Shown here piece after piece: positions 9,896 through 18,133 of a DNA stretch of 64,000 bases (the stretch's first letter is position 1; each line of letters begins with the position of its first letter). The DNA is from Candidatus Poribacteria bacterium (GTDB taxonomy: Bacteria > Poribacteria > WGA-4E > WGA-3G), in NCBI GenBank assembly GCA_958295945.1, contig OY282386.1:3280204-3344203 (forward strand), in the 5' to 3' direction. The notes under the pieces were generated by a model. It did no database searches. It saw nothing but the letters and a program-made list of their open reading frames with translations, and had not been told where the DNA came from. The position numbers and the translations under genes are program-made.

Positions 9896-11123
9896 ACAAT
9901 TGCTGAAGATTAACGGATCGGTTGTAAAGACCTTCAGCAACGTCATGGTAATCTTTAGGAGGAAATCCCTTCATTGAATCAAATGGTATTTCCTTTACAG
10001 GTAAATCTTTTTGAAAATGCCATATACCGACTTCCTCTTGTAATAACCAACTCCCTGATCCGTCAATTTCTTTATCTATTTGTCCTTCAAGAACCAAATT
10101 CCCAATTTCCTGAAGTAACCAATCACTATGTGTTGTGATAATCACTTTTACTCCTGCCCGAACCAGTCTTGCGAGAATGACAGCCATATCCGCTTGTGCA
10201 CCAGGATGTAAGTGTGCCTCCGGTTCTTCAATGATGAGTGTGTCCCCAGGTTCCACATATCCACGCAGATATAAGACTAATGGAGCAAGTTCAGAAACCA
10301 TTGCTGATGTTCTTGTTATACTTGTTGATTGTCCCGCTTCTTTGGGGTGGAATTTGATTTCAGGGTACCCGTTCTGTGATGATACAATATCTATTACGCC
10401 TCCAAGTATATGCGATTCTAACGCATCAACGATCGCTGTTAATACAGGATTTGGTTTGTTGTTTTCTTGATATAGAGTTAGATACTGCATAAAATCAACA
10501 ACAGCTGCAGAAAGTGTCGGAATATGTATATGTCCACTGTTTTTACGAAGTGTCTTCTCCATAAGAGAACTTGCTACAATACGATGAGTATGTAAGATAC
10601 CATTGCGGGTAGCAGGTAGAAAATACCATTTTGACTGATTTTTATTGTTGGACATGTCATATAACTGTAATCCAGGCGACGATTTATTCGTGGTGATTTT
10701 AGTATCCTGTATTGTGAATGAGAAATATGGGTTTTTCTCATCTGGATAGATAAATCTGATAATAAACTCAAGATAATCTTTCTCATTACCTGCGTATCTG
10801 CATAAATCAAATACAGATGGAACATCATAATATCGTTCAAGAGCAAATTCTATTATTTCTAACTCGTTCAGTTTGGAGTTTAATGTTTCCTTTTGAATGT
10901 ATTCAAAAGCATTCGTAGATTCAGTTGTAGGAAAGCCGTAAGACTCACGAAAAATAGTGTGCATCATATACATCAAGGTGCACATATAAGTTTTCCCAGT
11001 GTTGCTTGGACCGACAAACACAGTCAATGGACGTAAATCAATCTTTGCCTCAGAAATTGGTCCAAAATTTTTGACTTCTATTTCAACCTTTGACTGTTCT
11101 TGTGTGTCTTTGACTTCACTCAT
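9876..11123 (-). CDS. AAA family ATPase, OLD/RecF-like (AAA_15/21)
   Basis: This is a 415-residue ABC/SMC-like ATPase. Motifs in order are Walker A VGPSNTGKTYM near residues 36-46, a signature-like SAMVSELAPLVLYL, Walker B with paired glutamates in GDTLIIEEPEAHLHP, and an H-loop in VKVIITTHSDWLLQEI. The second ATG (11123) is chosen because GAGGAT lies eight bases before it and would abut the first ATG at 11129. The gene begins 23 bases after the GH88 gene and overlaps a small putative nuclease downstream. The ATPase differs strongly from the one at 6.4 kb, so the two modules are not a recent duplication. A defence function is inferred. Confidence 0.82.
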   Translation of the reverse strand: MSEVKDTQEQSKVEIEVKNFGPISEAKIDLRPLTVFVGPSNTGKTYMCTLMYMMHTIFRESYGFPTTESTNAFEYIQKETLNSKLNELEIIEFALERYYDVPSVFDLCRYAGNEKDYLEFIIRFIYPDEKNPYFSFTIQDTKITTNKSSPGLQLYDMSNNKNQSKWYFLPATRNGILHTHRIVASSLMEKTLRKNSGHIHIPTLSAAVVDFMQYLTLYQENNKPNPVLTAIVDALESHILGGVIDIVSSQNGYPEIKFHPKEAGQSTSITRTSAMVSELAPLVLYLRGYVEPGDTLIIEEPEAHLHPGAQADMAVILARLVRAGVKVIITTHSDWLLQEIGNLVLEGQIDKEIDGSGSWLLQEEVGIWHFQKDLPVKEIPFDSMKGFPPKDYHDVAEGLYNRSVNLQQLYEKQRD

Positions 11124-11146
11124 AATCATATCCTCATATTTGTAAG

Positions 11147-12517
11147 TTAGAAAAACGTCAAATAAGGTTTTTCTTCAATTTCTCGTAATAACAATAGTGC
11201 AAGTTCACGGGCATGATAATCACCCCACATGGATGCTTCTCCACACGGAATCTTCTTGCCTTCTGGCACATAATCCCATCCATTCGGACGGTGATATACT
11301 GAGTGCAGCAGTAATCCTTGGTGCGTATCGGAAGTAGAGAGATACGGTTTAGCAAATAGTGTGTTTGCAACAGTTAAACCTGCTTGATAGTATGTGCTAC
11401 CTGCCTCTGCCTTGCCATGCTTCTTATGATAATTTCCAAGTCGGATAAGTCCTTGTGCAGCAATTGCAGCAGCAGAACTATCCACCGGTTCATAATCGTT
11501 GTACGGGTCAGAGTGTGCAGTCAGATAATCACCAAGTTCTACTAAACCGGGTGCACCTGTATCCCAATAAGGTATGCCATCTTGTGCCGTGTTTTCAATG
11601 TAGAAATCAGCAGTTGCTTCAGCGGCTTTCCGCATGTGTGCTATTGCTTCAGCATAACCACCGTATGGTTCAAGATCGGTTTCTGACAGTGTATCGAAAA
11701 ACTCAAGTTGTTCTGCGTATCCTGTAATAATCCATGCCAATCCTCTCGTCCAAGTCGTAAACGGTGAGTAGCCTTGTTGTGTGCTTGGACAACGGAAGTT
11801 TCCATCATTCGTATTGAAGATTGACTCATGCACAACACGTCCCCGTATATCATAAGCATCACGACCTTCGCCATAATAAACATTATACTTTGCAGTTGTC
11901 TGTGAATGCTGAACGAGTCTATCCAATAGATTGAAAGCGATATCACCTTCACCCATTAGCACAGCACCGAGTGTGTGACCGACTGCTAAAACACGCAGTG
12001 AACGGATGGTATCAGAGAACAGTGAATGTGGACCATTGAAAGATGCAATATATCCTGTTCCATCCTTTATTTTAGTCCAACGACTCGCTTGTACAGCTGC
12101 GGATGCTTTCAATGCGATTTCATAGAAATGCATTTCATTGTCGTCCCACGGAATAACCTTTTCACGCATCAATCTGCGAAGGTTGCCGTAAGTGGAGACA
12201 TTGTTAAACCCATGATCATGCACACCGATATGGGTGACATGTGGTGCCATCTTCTCAATCGTATTTTTTCTGCCGATGTCAAGGAATTGCTCATCACCGG
12301 TAGCATCAAATTGAAGGATGGCCGAACCGAACTGGAAGCCTTGTGTCCACTCAGTCCATCCCCGAGTGGTATATTGTCCAGCAACTGTAAATACTGGCGT
12401 TCCATTTTCTGGTTTCCACGTATCTTTAATAGTCAATATTTTTTGACCAGAGTATTCAAAAAGCTGTTCTATCTGTGGTTTTAAGTCCTGAATTTGTAAT
12501 GAATGATTTATCTGCAT
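11147..12517 (-). CDS. Glycoside hydrolase family 88 (unsaturated glucuronyl hydrolase)
   Basis: This 456-residue enzyme is predicted to remove unsaturated uronic acids from oligosaccharides made by polysaccharide lyases. It has the (alpha/alpha)6-barrel signatures of GH88: TEWTQGFQFGSAIL near the N-terminus, the HDHGFNN segment containing the first catalytic Asp candidate, and FSDTIRSL containing the second. Later motifs TWTRGLAWIITGYA and CGEASMWGDYHARELAL also match. There is no signal peptide, so it probably acts in the cytoplasm on imported oligosaccharides. The heptose adenylyltransferase gene lies 49 bases upstream and the ATPase gene 23 bases downstream. Confidence 0.88.
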   Translation of the reverse strand: MQINHSLQIQDLKPQIEQLFEYSGQKILTIKDTWKPENGTPVFTVAGQYTTRGWTEWTQGFQFGSAILQFDATGDEQFLDIGRKNTIEKMAPHVTHIGVHDHGFNNVSTYGNLRRLMREKVIPWDDNEMHFYEIALKASAAVQASRWTKIKDGTGYIASFNGPHSLFSDTIRSLRVLAVGHTLGAVLMGEGDIAFNLLDRLVQHSQTTAKYNVYYGEGRDAYDIRGRVVHESIFNTNDGNFRCPSTQQGYSPFTTWTRGLAWIITGYAEQLEFFDTLSETDLEPYGGYAEAIAHMRKAAEATADFYIENTAQDGIPYWDTGAPGLVELGDYLTAHSDPYNDYEPVDSSAAAIAAQGLIRLGNYHKKHGKAEAGSTYYQAGLTVANTLFAKPYLSTSDTHQGLLLHSVYHRPNGWDYVPEGKKIPCGEASMWGDYHARELALLLLREIEEKPYLTFF

Positions 12518-12566
12518 GTGTCCTCGATTCTGTGTATAAAGAGTTCAATATCGTAATAATAGCGTG

Positions 12567-13055
12567 TCAAGTACTCCCATAACGTTCACATATAGTTTCA
12601 ATAAGATTCGTTGTTGATTTACCCGGTACGTTAAGTCCAACGACAACTTTGCCTCCGTTTTTCTCAACGACATCTCTTTCAATGAGTTGTTCCAGCTTGT
12701 AGTCGCCACCTTTGACATGGATATTCGGTTTAAGCTCAGCGAGTATTTCAATAGGAGTTAATTCTGGAAAGATGACGACATAATCAACGCATTCTAAGCC
12801 AGCGAGCATTTCTGCGCGTTCAACATCGGGAATTAACGGACGGTTTTCACCTTTTAGTTCCCTGACAGAACTATCACTGTTGACTGCAACTACAAGCACG
12901 TCCCCTTGTTGTCGTGCTGTTTGTAGATAACGTAGATGTCCCAAATGCAGAACATCGAAGCAACCGTTCGTGGTGACGACAACTTTACCGTCTGTTCTGA
13001 GTTGTTGAAGTATTGCTGCAAGTTCGTTGCGTTGATATATCTTGTTTGGTGTCAT
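12567..13055 (-). CDS. rfaE2: D-glycero-beta-D-manno-heptose 1-phosphate adenylyltransferase
   Basis: This makes ADP-heptose for the lipopolysaccharide inner core. The 162-residue protein matches only the C-terminal nucleotidyltransferase domain of the bifunctional HldE/RfaE. It has the cytidylyltransferase fingerprint TTNGCFDVLHLGHLRYL (HxGH motif), then AVNSDSSVRELKGENRP and HVKGGDY, and a late GLNVPGKSTTNLI equivalent to the ISSTxII signature. The kinase half is absent here and must be encoded elsewhere. Its presence supports a Gram-negative envelope with heptose-containing LPS. Confidence 0.9.
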   Translation of the reverse strand: MTPNKIYQRNELAAILQQLRTDGKVVVTTNGCFDVLHLGHLRYLQTARQQGDVLVVAVNSDSSVRELKGENRPLIPDVERAEMLAGLECVDYVVIFPELTPIEILAELKPNIHVKGGDYKLEQLIERDVVEKNGGKVVVGLNVPGKSTTNLIETICERYGST

Positions 13056-13151
13056 AGTTTTAAAAGTTTATCACGCTTTGTATCGTTTGGCAACTTGGTT
13101 TTGTTTTAGGTGTGTATCTGTGTTCTCTCGTAATTTTCGTTTATTAGACAT

Positions 13152-13212
13152 GTCGGGGCACAGAGACCCCGACCTACAATAGTATGACACGTCGGGGCAC
13201 AGAGACCCCGAC
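13152..13212. repeat. Two copies of a dispersed GTCGGGG hairpin
   Basis: Two units (13152-13173 and 13191-13212) each read GTCGGGG, an 8-base CACAGAGA loop, then CCCCGAC, followed by CTACA. Related units with a changed but still pairing stem (GGCGGG/CCCGCC, and GGGTCTCTGTGACCC in reverse) occur at 54380-54440. They lie between divergent genes and may be transcribed as terminators or act as mobile REP-like hairpins. Confidence 0.75.
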
Positions 13213-13236
13213 CTACAGTGAGATGTTTATACATTA

Positions 13237-13265
13237 TTGCACAATCTCACTGCATTTGCTATAAT
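13237..13265 (+). promoter_or_regulatory. Sigma-70-like promoter for the EF-Tu-like gene
   Basis: TTGCAC (13237-13242), a 17-base spacer and TATAAT (13260-13265) form a good vegetative promoter about 50 bases before the start codon of the EF-Tu-like gene. A strong AAGGAG at 13305-13310 precedes that ATG by six bases. Confidence 0.6.
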
Positions 13266-13316
13266 AATTGATAATGCAAGAAACAATAATTACATTGAGA
13301 AAATAAGGAGAAATAG

Positions 13317-14486
13317 ATGGACGACAAAAGAGGTGCAGCACATCCCTCCCTTCCCATAAGCACACTGGGCGCGTCAGGACATGGTAAAACAACGCTGACA
13401 GCTGCTATTGCAAGAGTCGTTGCGAAAATCGGTTCTATTCTTTCTAAAGTTGACACGCCATTTGAACAACTGATACCAAATCACCATCCTATACGGGAAG
13501 GGGTAAGCATTACCTATCGTTCAATAGATTACGAAACCAGTGGAAAACACTATACACAGATTGACTGCGAAACACACTTGGATATTGTTAAGATGTTAGT
13601 CACTCGTTCATTTACCATTCAGGGAGCAATTTGGGTGGTTAATGCTGTTGATGGTGTTACACAGGAATCCGCAGAACATATACGCATCGCAAACAGATTA
13701 AATATACCTACGGTTGTCTCCTTTCTCAATACACAGAATTCTGCAATTGATGATGAACTTATAGATATTTGCAAACAGGAGATGCGCGAATTACTCACCG
13801 ACAATAACAAGCGGGGATGGGATGAAGAGAACAATCCTATCATCGTTGGTGATGCAAATAAGGCGTTAAAATACAAAGGTGACCGCATAGACTCTGACCA
13901 ATGGAAACCCATTGTTGATTTGATATTTGCCATGAATCGGTGTATGCCAAAACCCATCAATATGGGCAACCTTCCCCCAATTATGCCGATCTATGAGATA
14001 GTTGAGGAGCAGAAAGAACGCGTAACTATAAAGGGTGAACTGGTTCAAGGACACCTTGCTGTTGGTCATGCTGTAGATATTGTTGGGAAAGGTGATAGAA
14101 TCAAGACAAAGTGTCTTAGCATAAAAGAGAATGAAGTCTGTGTTGAGTCTGAACCCGATTGGTTGTCTGTTGGACAGGTGTTATGCCATCCGAAAACAAT
14201 AAAGGCACATTCTGATTTTACTGCTCTTGTGTATCTGCTGACGCAAGAAGAGAGTGGCACCCATATCCCACTGATTGAAAATGACAAACCTGAGATACGT
14301 CTATGGGGTGTTGATATATCAGCGCGACTACATCTTCCCACAAATATATCAATCGTCTCTCCAAGTGAGAATGCTGATGTTTCATTTTCGCTTGAACTGC
14401 CTCTTGCCATGGAAGTAGGCACGACTTTTGAGGTCAAGAAGATGGGGTCTCGGATTGGACTCGGTGTTGTTACGTCGGTAGATTAG
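13317..14486 (+). CDS. Divergent EF-Tu paralogue with degenerate GTPase motifs
   Basis: This 389-residue protein aligns by eye with elongation factor Tu along its whole length. G1 is intact (GASGHGKTT, residues 18-26), switch I is recognisable (EGVSITYRSIDYE), domain II begins near KGELVQGHLAVG and domain III ends GSRIGLGVVTSVD. The G3 motif DCPGH has become DCETH (Gly to Thr86, His87 kept). G4 NKxD has become NTQN (residues 138-141), and G5 SALK is DANK. Guanine specificity should therefore be lost and hydrolysis altered. The gene has its own promoter and a strong ribosome site, so it looks maintained rather than decaying. It may be a pseudo-GTPase binding tRNA, ribosome or an EF-Tu-targeting inhibitor; this is inference. 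Confidence 0.82.
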   Translation: MDDKRGAAHPSLPISTLGASGHGKTTLTAAIARVVAKIGSILSKVDTPFEQLIPNHHPIREGVSITYRSIDYETSGKHYTQIDCETHLDIVKMLVTRSFTIQGAIWVVNAVDGVTQESAEHIRIANRLNIPTVVSFLNTQNSAIDDELIDICKQEMRELLTDNNKRGWDEENNPIIVGDANKALKYKGDRIDSDQWKPIVDLIFAMNRCMPKPINMGNLPPIMPIYEIVEEQKERVTIKGELVQGHLAVGHAVDIVGKGDRIKTKCLSIKENEVCVESEPDWLSVGQVLCHPKTIKAHSDFTALVYLLTQEESGTHIPLIENDKPEIRLWGVDISARLHLPTNISIVSPSENADVSFSLELPLAMEVGTTFEVKKMGSRIGLGVVTSVD

Positions 14487-14490
14487 ATTC

Positions 14491-15198
14491 CTACTGTGCA
14501 GCTGCAATAGCATCAGACAAATTTAGATCACCTATATAAAGTGCGCGTCCGATAATCGCACCATAAGCACCGATGTTCTTTAGTGCTTCAATGTCTAATA
14601 GGGATGTGACACCGCCTGATGCAATCACATCGGCAGAAACGGCGTTGACTATATCGGCAGTTGCGTTGACATTAGGTCCCTTGAGCATGCCATCACTTTT
14701 GATGTCTGTATAAATGATGGTTTGGACTTCATCCATCTCTACAGCAAATTCAACTGCAGATTTCTGAGAAACTTCTAACCACCCGTGTGTGGCGACCATG
14801 CCGTCCTTTGCGTCAATACCAACTGCAATTCGTTCTCCATGCTTTTCACAAGCCTGCTTCACTAAACTCGGTTGCTTGAGTGCAGCAGTGCCTAATATTG
14901 CCCGATGTACACCTAATGCTAATACAGCATCTATATGTTCCATACTACGGATGCCACCACCAAGTTGAGTTGGAATATCAAGGGTATCAACGATTTCACG
15001 GACAATGTGAAGGTTTGCTGATTCGCCTTGAAATGCACCATCTAAATCAACAAGATGTAGGTATTCTGCCCCCTCTGCTTGCCACTGTTTTGCCATCTCA
15101 ACGGGAGAATCAGAGAAGACAGTTTCCTGTTCTGCTATCCCTTGGATGAGATTTACGCATTTTCCACCGCGTAGGTCTATAGCTGGTAATATCTGCAA
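14491..15198 (-). CDS. hisA: HisA, ProFAR isomerase of histidine biosynthesis
   Basis: This enzyme converts ProFAR to PRFAR by an Amadori rearrangement in histidine synthesis. The 235-residue (beta/alpha)8 barrel has the family signature at its start (MQILPAIDLRGGKCVNLIQG, with the catalytic Asp in AIDLRGG). It also has LVDLDGAF, QLGGGIRSMEHID, VGIDAKDGMVATHGW with the second catalytic Asp, YTDIKSDGM, and the phosphate-binding VIASGGV and AIIGRALY. No other his gene is present. It ends four bases from the convergent EF-Tu-like gene and lies just downstream of an ABC permease gene, an unusual context for hisA. Confidence 0.95.
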   Translation of the reverse strand: MQILPAIDLRGGKCVNLIQGIAEQETVFSDSPVEMAKQWQAEGAEYLHLVDLDGAFQGESANLHIVREIVDTLDIPTQLGGGIRSMEHIDAVLALGVHRAILGTAALKQPSLVKQACEKHGERIAVGIDAKDGMVATHGWLEVSQKSAVEFAVEMDEVQTIIYTDIKSDGMLKGPNVNATADIVNAVSADVIASGGVTSLLDIEALKNIGAYGAIIGRALYIGDLNLSDAIAAAQ

Positions 15199-15213
15199 TG
15201 TTCTTCCTTTCTG

Positions 15214-16113
15214 TTATTCTTCACGGAATATTCCGAGTAATTTCAATTGTGCTATTGAGATAATAGCAATGATGATAAACAATACCCATCCGATTGTGGC
15301 AGCATATCCGAGACGCATGAATTGAAATCCGTTCTTATAGAGATACATCACAATAGTTGTGCCTGCATCAGCAGGTTCACCGCCATTTGTCAATATGAAT
15401 GGTAGATCAAAGAGCTGAAACGAACCGATCATTGATACGACGACAACAAAGGCGATTACGGGTCGTAATGAAGGTAATGTAATATGAATAAAGGACTGCC
15501 ACCAATTTGCCCCATCCACAGCTGCGGCTTCATACAATTCCTGACGAATGCCTTGTAGACCTGCCAAAAAGAAAATCATATTGAAACCTGCCCACTGCCA
15601 CACACCTGTTAGTATGACAGCAAGCATCACATATCTTGGGTTGCTAAGCCAACCGATTTCTTTGCCAAACAACAGAAATTCGTTGTTGATCAATCCAGCG
15701 CGTTGATCGTATATTAGATTGAATATGATTGCTACAAAAACCCCTGCGACAAGTACGGGTGTAAAAAATGCAAGTCGTAGGAAGTTCTTTCCTTTCACGA
15801 ACTTCGCATTCAGAAGTATCGCAAGGAACAAAGCGATTGGTAATTGAAGCAACAGTGTTCCAAGTGCGAAATAGGTTGTATTCAGCAGGGATTTCCAGAA
15901 GATTGGATCGCGAAACAGATCTGTAAAGTTCTCAAATCCAACGAATATTCTACTCTTGAATCCACGCATCTCATAGAATCCCATGACGAGAGAAGAGATG
16001 AGCGGATATACCATGAAAAGCGCAAACAGAATGAAAAACGGTGCTATAAATAGATATGGCGCGAATTTCTGTTGCTGATTCCATAAGGTGTACCTATCCC
16101 GTTTAGTTTTCAT
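15214..16113 (-). CDS. Sugar ABC transporter permease (MalF/UgpA type)
   Basis: This 299-residue inner-membrane protein has six predicted helices. It starts with WNQQQKFAPYLFIAPFFILF, common in sugar-importer permeases. The ATPase-coupling EAA loop is visible as ELYEAAAVDGANWWQSFIHITLPSLRP. It overlaps the end of the binding-protein gene by 11 bases, so the pair is coupled. Neither the usual second permease (MalG type) nor a dedicated ATPase gene is next to it; a shared ATPase elsewhere is common for this class. The likely substrate is an oligosaccharide or polyol phosphate, by family only. Confidence 0.9.
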   Translation of the reverse strand: MKTKRDRYTLWNQQQKFAPYLFIAPFFILFALFMVYPLISSLVMGFYEMRGFKSRIFVGFENFTDLFRDPIFWKSLLNTTYFALGTLLLQLPIALFLAILLNAKFVKGKNFLRLAFFTPVLVAGVFVAIIFNLIYDQRAGLINNEFLLFGKEIGWLSNPRYVMLAVILTGVWQWAGFNMIFFLAGLQGIRQELYEAAAVDGANWWQSFIHITLPSLRPVIAFVVVVSMIGSFQLFDLPFILTNGGEPADAGTTIVMYLYKNGFQFMRLGYAATIGWVLFIIIAIISIAQLKLLGIFREE

Positions 16114-17473
16114 TTGTAGCTACTATCCCCCACCGTTCTTTATCTTTTGCTATAATTGATCGCACTTTTTCTGCAAGTTCTGTCAACACCTGCCGTGGTG
16201 TTTGCTTTTGTGTGACAGCAGCAAAGATTGCATCGTTTAGTAAATCTGCTGCTTCTGACCAATATGGATTCTGATAACGTGGTGGTAATTCAGGTGCGAG
16301 TTCTATAAATAACTCCCCAAGCGGCTGTCCACCTAAATATTCAAGTGGTTGTTTTAATGCTTCGGCATCCCATGCAGCTTTGAGTGGTGGAATAATCAAC
16401 GTTGTTTCGTATCGGTTTATCAAACTTGATCTATCAAAATAGGTGAATTTCAGTAGTTCCCATGCAAGGTCGGGATTCTCACACTGCTTTGTTATGCCAA
16501 TCATTGTGCCGCCGCGTGTCGTCGTGCGTCTGCCACCGATTTCCCAAGCAGGCATACTTATTGCTTTCCATTTGCCAGACATCTGCGGCACTTGACTTTG
16601 AAGTAGTCCTACATACCAATCTGGTGCAAGTATGGACAGGATTTTCCCATCTTGCATTGCTGCGTAGTTGCTGGGATCCCCGTGCCATGTGCCGTAGACA
16701 GGTGTTGCGATTTTATATTCATTAAATAGAGATGTGAAGAATTCCAGTGTTTGAATTGCGATTTCACTGTCAATTATGACATTGCCTTTAACATCAAAAA
16801 AGCCACCGCCTCTTTGTAACAAAAGGTTCATATAGTCACTTTCAGTTTTGTTATCAAGGACGATAGCGTATTGGTCAATTTCTCCATCTCCATCAAGGTC
16901 GCGCGTTGCTTCTTTGGCTGCGACTATGAAGTCATCCCAAGTTTCAATCTCAGCCATCTCAACACCGGCGGTTTTAAACAGGTCATCTCTGTATAGGAGG
17001 ACAACCGGATGCAAGTCGTGTGGGATTCCAAATATTTTATCTCCATAAGACCAAGGTGTGAACCGACTGATGACGAACTGGTCTAACCATCCTTCGCTTT
17101 CTAAACGGGGACGTAGATCAACGAAACCGACTTCATCAATATCTCCCTTTAAGAAACGTCCGATAGAATTGATCTCAACTTCAACAATGTCGGGAGCACC
17201 GAAGTCGGAGAGTAATGCTGTGAGGAGTTTGTCGTGCATCGTTCCACCGAAATTGATAAGTTGCACATTTACATCAGGATGCGAAGTTTTGTAGATTGGC
17301 AAACGTGCTTGATATTCTTCGTAATGTGTCGGTGCGAATACCCAAAATTCTAATTCTTTTTCCGCTTCATCTGCTGGTGCGAATATGAAAAGGCATGAGA
17401 TTAGGAAAAGAATCAACATAACCATCGGACCTTTGCCGAGTGGGAAGTTTTCTGGATCATAAGGGAAACGCAT
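16103..17473 (-). CDS. Extracellular solute-binding protein (sugar ABC importer)
   Basis: This 456-residue family-1 solute-binding protein is anchored or exported by an N-terminal hydrophobic segment (MVMLILFLISCLFIFAPA). It contains LEFWVFAPTHYEEYQARLPIYKTSHPDVNVQLINFGG and DLDGDGEIDQYAIVLD, both characteristic of the group. The cysteine in LISCLF could be lipidated, but the lipobox is weak. It is the first gene of a permease unit ending in hisA. The large family size and lack of a substrate motif prevent a finer assignment. Confidence 0.88.
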   Translation of the reverse strand: MRFPYDPENFPLGKGPMVMLILFLISCLFIFAPADEAEKELEFWVFAPTHYEEYQARLPIYKTSHPDVNVQLINFGGTMHDKLLTALLSDFGAPDIVEVEINSIGRFLKGDIDEVGFVDLRPRLESEGWLDQFVISRFTPWSYGDKIFGIPHDLHPVVLLYRDDLFKTAGVEMAEIETWDDFIVAAKEATRDLDGDGEIDQYAIVLDNKTESDYMNLLLQRGGGFFDVKGNVIIDSEIAIQTLEFFTSLFNEYKIATPVYGTWHGDPSNYAAMQDGKILSILAPDWYVGLLQSQVPQMSGKWKAISMPAWEIGGRRTTTRGGTMIGITKQCENPDLAWELLKFTYFDRSSLINRYETTLIIPPLKAAWDAEALKQPLEYLGGQPLGELFIELAPELPPRYQNPYWSEAADLLNDAIFAAVTQKQTPRQVLTELAEKVRSIIAKDKERWGIVATNEN

Positions 17474-17510
17474 AAAGTGCCTTTTTTGCAGTAATTACAC
17501 ATTTTGGATA

Positions 17511-17576
17511 TGTAGGAGGGAACTCCGATTTCCGATTACCACTGAGTTAAATCGCGATTCGGCGATCGCTCCTACA
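17511..17576. repeat. Inverted repeat bounded by TGTAGGAG / CTCCTACA
   Basis: A 66-base unit with inverted ends TGTAGGAG and CTCCTACA and an internal GATTCGGCGATCGC segment stands between two divergent genes. It resembles a dispersed intergenic element and has no coding frame. The rest of 17577-17780 shows no gene; it carries the ribosome site (GGAGG) for the FmdB-like gene at its end. Confidence 0.55.
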
Positions 17577-17780
17577 GTGACGTGAATAATTGTTTTATAC
17601 TTCACCATAATTGCGTTGTGAAATTCGTGCCATCTGCGATTCTGATTATCGGAGTTAGAAACCGCGCCAACAATCGCTACCTGCTTCCTATCATTTTTGA
17701 CTTGACAATTCGGTATATTACCATTAAAATTTATCAAATCATAGTTATTTTATCAACTAAGAAATGGAGGATGATGCTAT

Positions 17781-18098
17781 ATGCCTACGTATGATTATAA
17801 ATGTCTTGAATGCGAAGACCAGTTTGAGAAGTTTCAAGGCATTACAGCACCGCCGCTTGAAGAATGTCCTGAGTGCGGTGGTAAAGTAAAACGTCTTATC
17901 GGTGCAGGTGCTGGTCTGATATTCAAAGGTTCAGGGTTCTACATCACAGATTATCGTAGTGATGGTTATAAAGAATCCGAAAAGAAAGATAAGAAAACAA
18001 AATCAGAGAAAAGCGATAAATCAGAAAAGAAATCCGATACGAAAAGCGAATCAAAAAGTAAGTCAAGTGATTCTGGTAAGTCAGCAGAAAAAACTTAA
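17781..18098 (+). CDS. FmdB-family zinc ribbon protein
   Basis: This 105-residue protein has an N-terminal FmdB/CxxC regulatory domain: MPTYDYKCLECEDQFE and, about twenty residues on, ECPECGGKVKRLIGAGAGLIF, giving two CxxC pairs for one zinc ion. The segment GSGFYITDYRSDGY is also a family hallmark. The C-terminal half is an unstructured tail of Lys, Ser and Asp/Glu. Its role is uncertain; the family was first noted near formamidase genes and is often a predicted regulator. GGAGG precedes the ATG. A zinc exporter gene follows after 35 bases. Confidence 0.85.
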   Translation: MPTYDYKCLECEDQFEKFQGITAPPLEECPECGGKVKRLIGAGAGLIFKGSGFYITDYRSDGYKESEKKDKKTKSEKSDKSEKKSDTKSESKSKSSDSGKSAEKT

Positions 18099-18133
18099 AG
18101 TCAAACAAGCTGCTATCAACATAGGGAAACACA

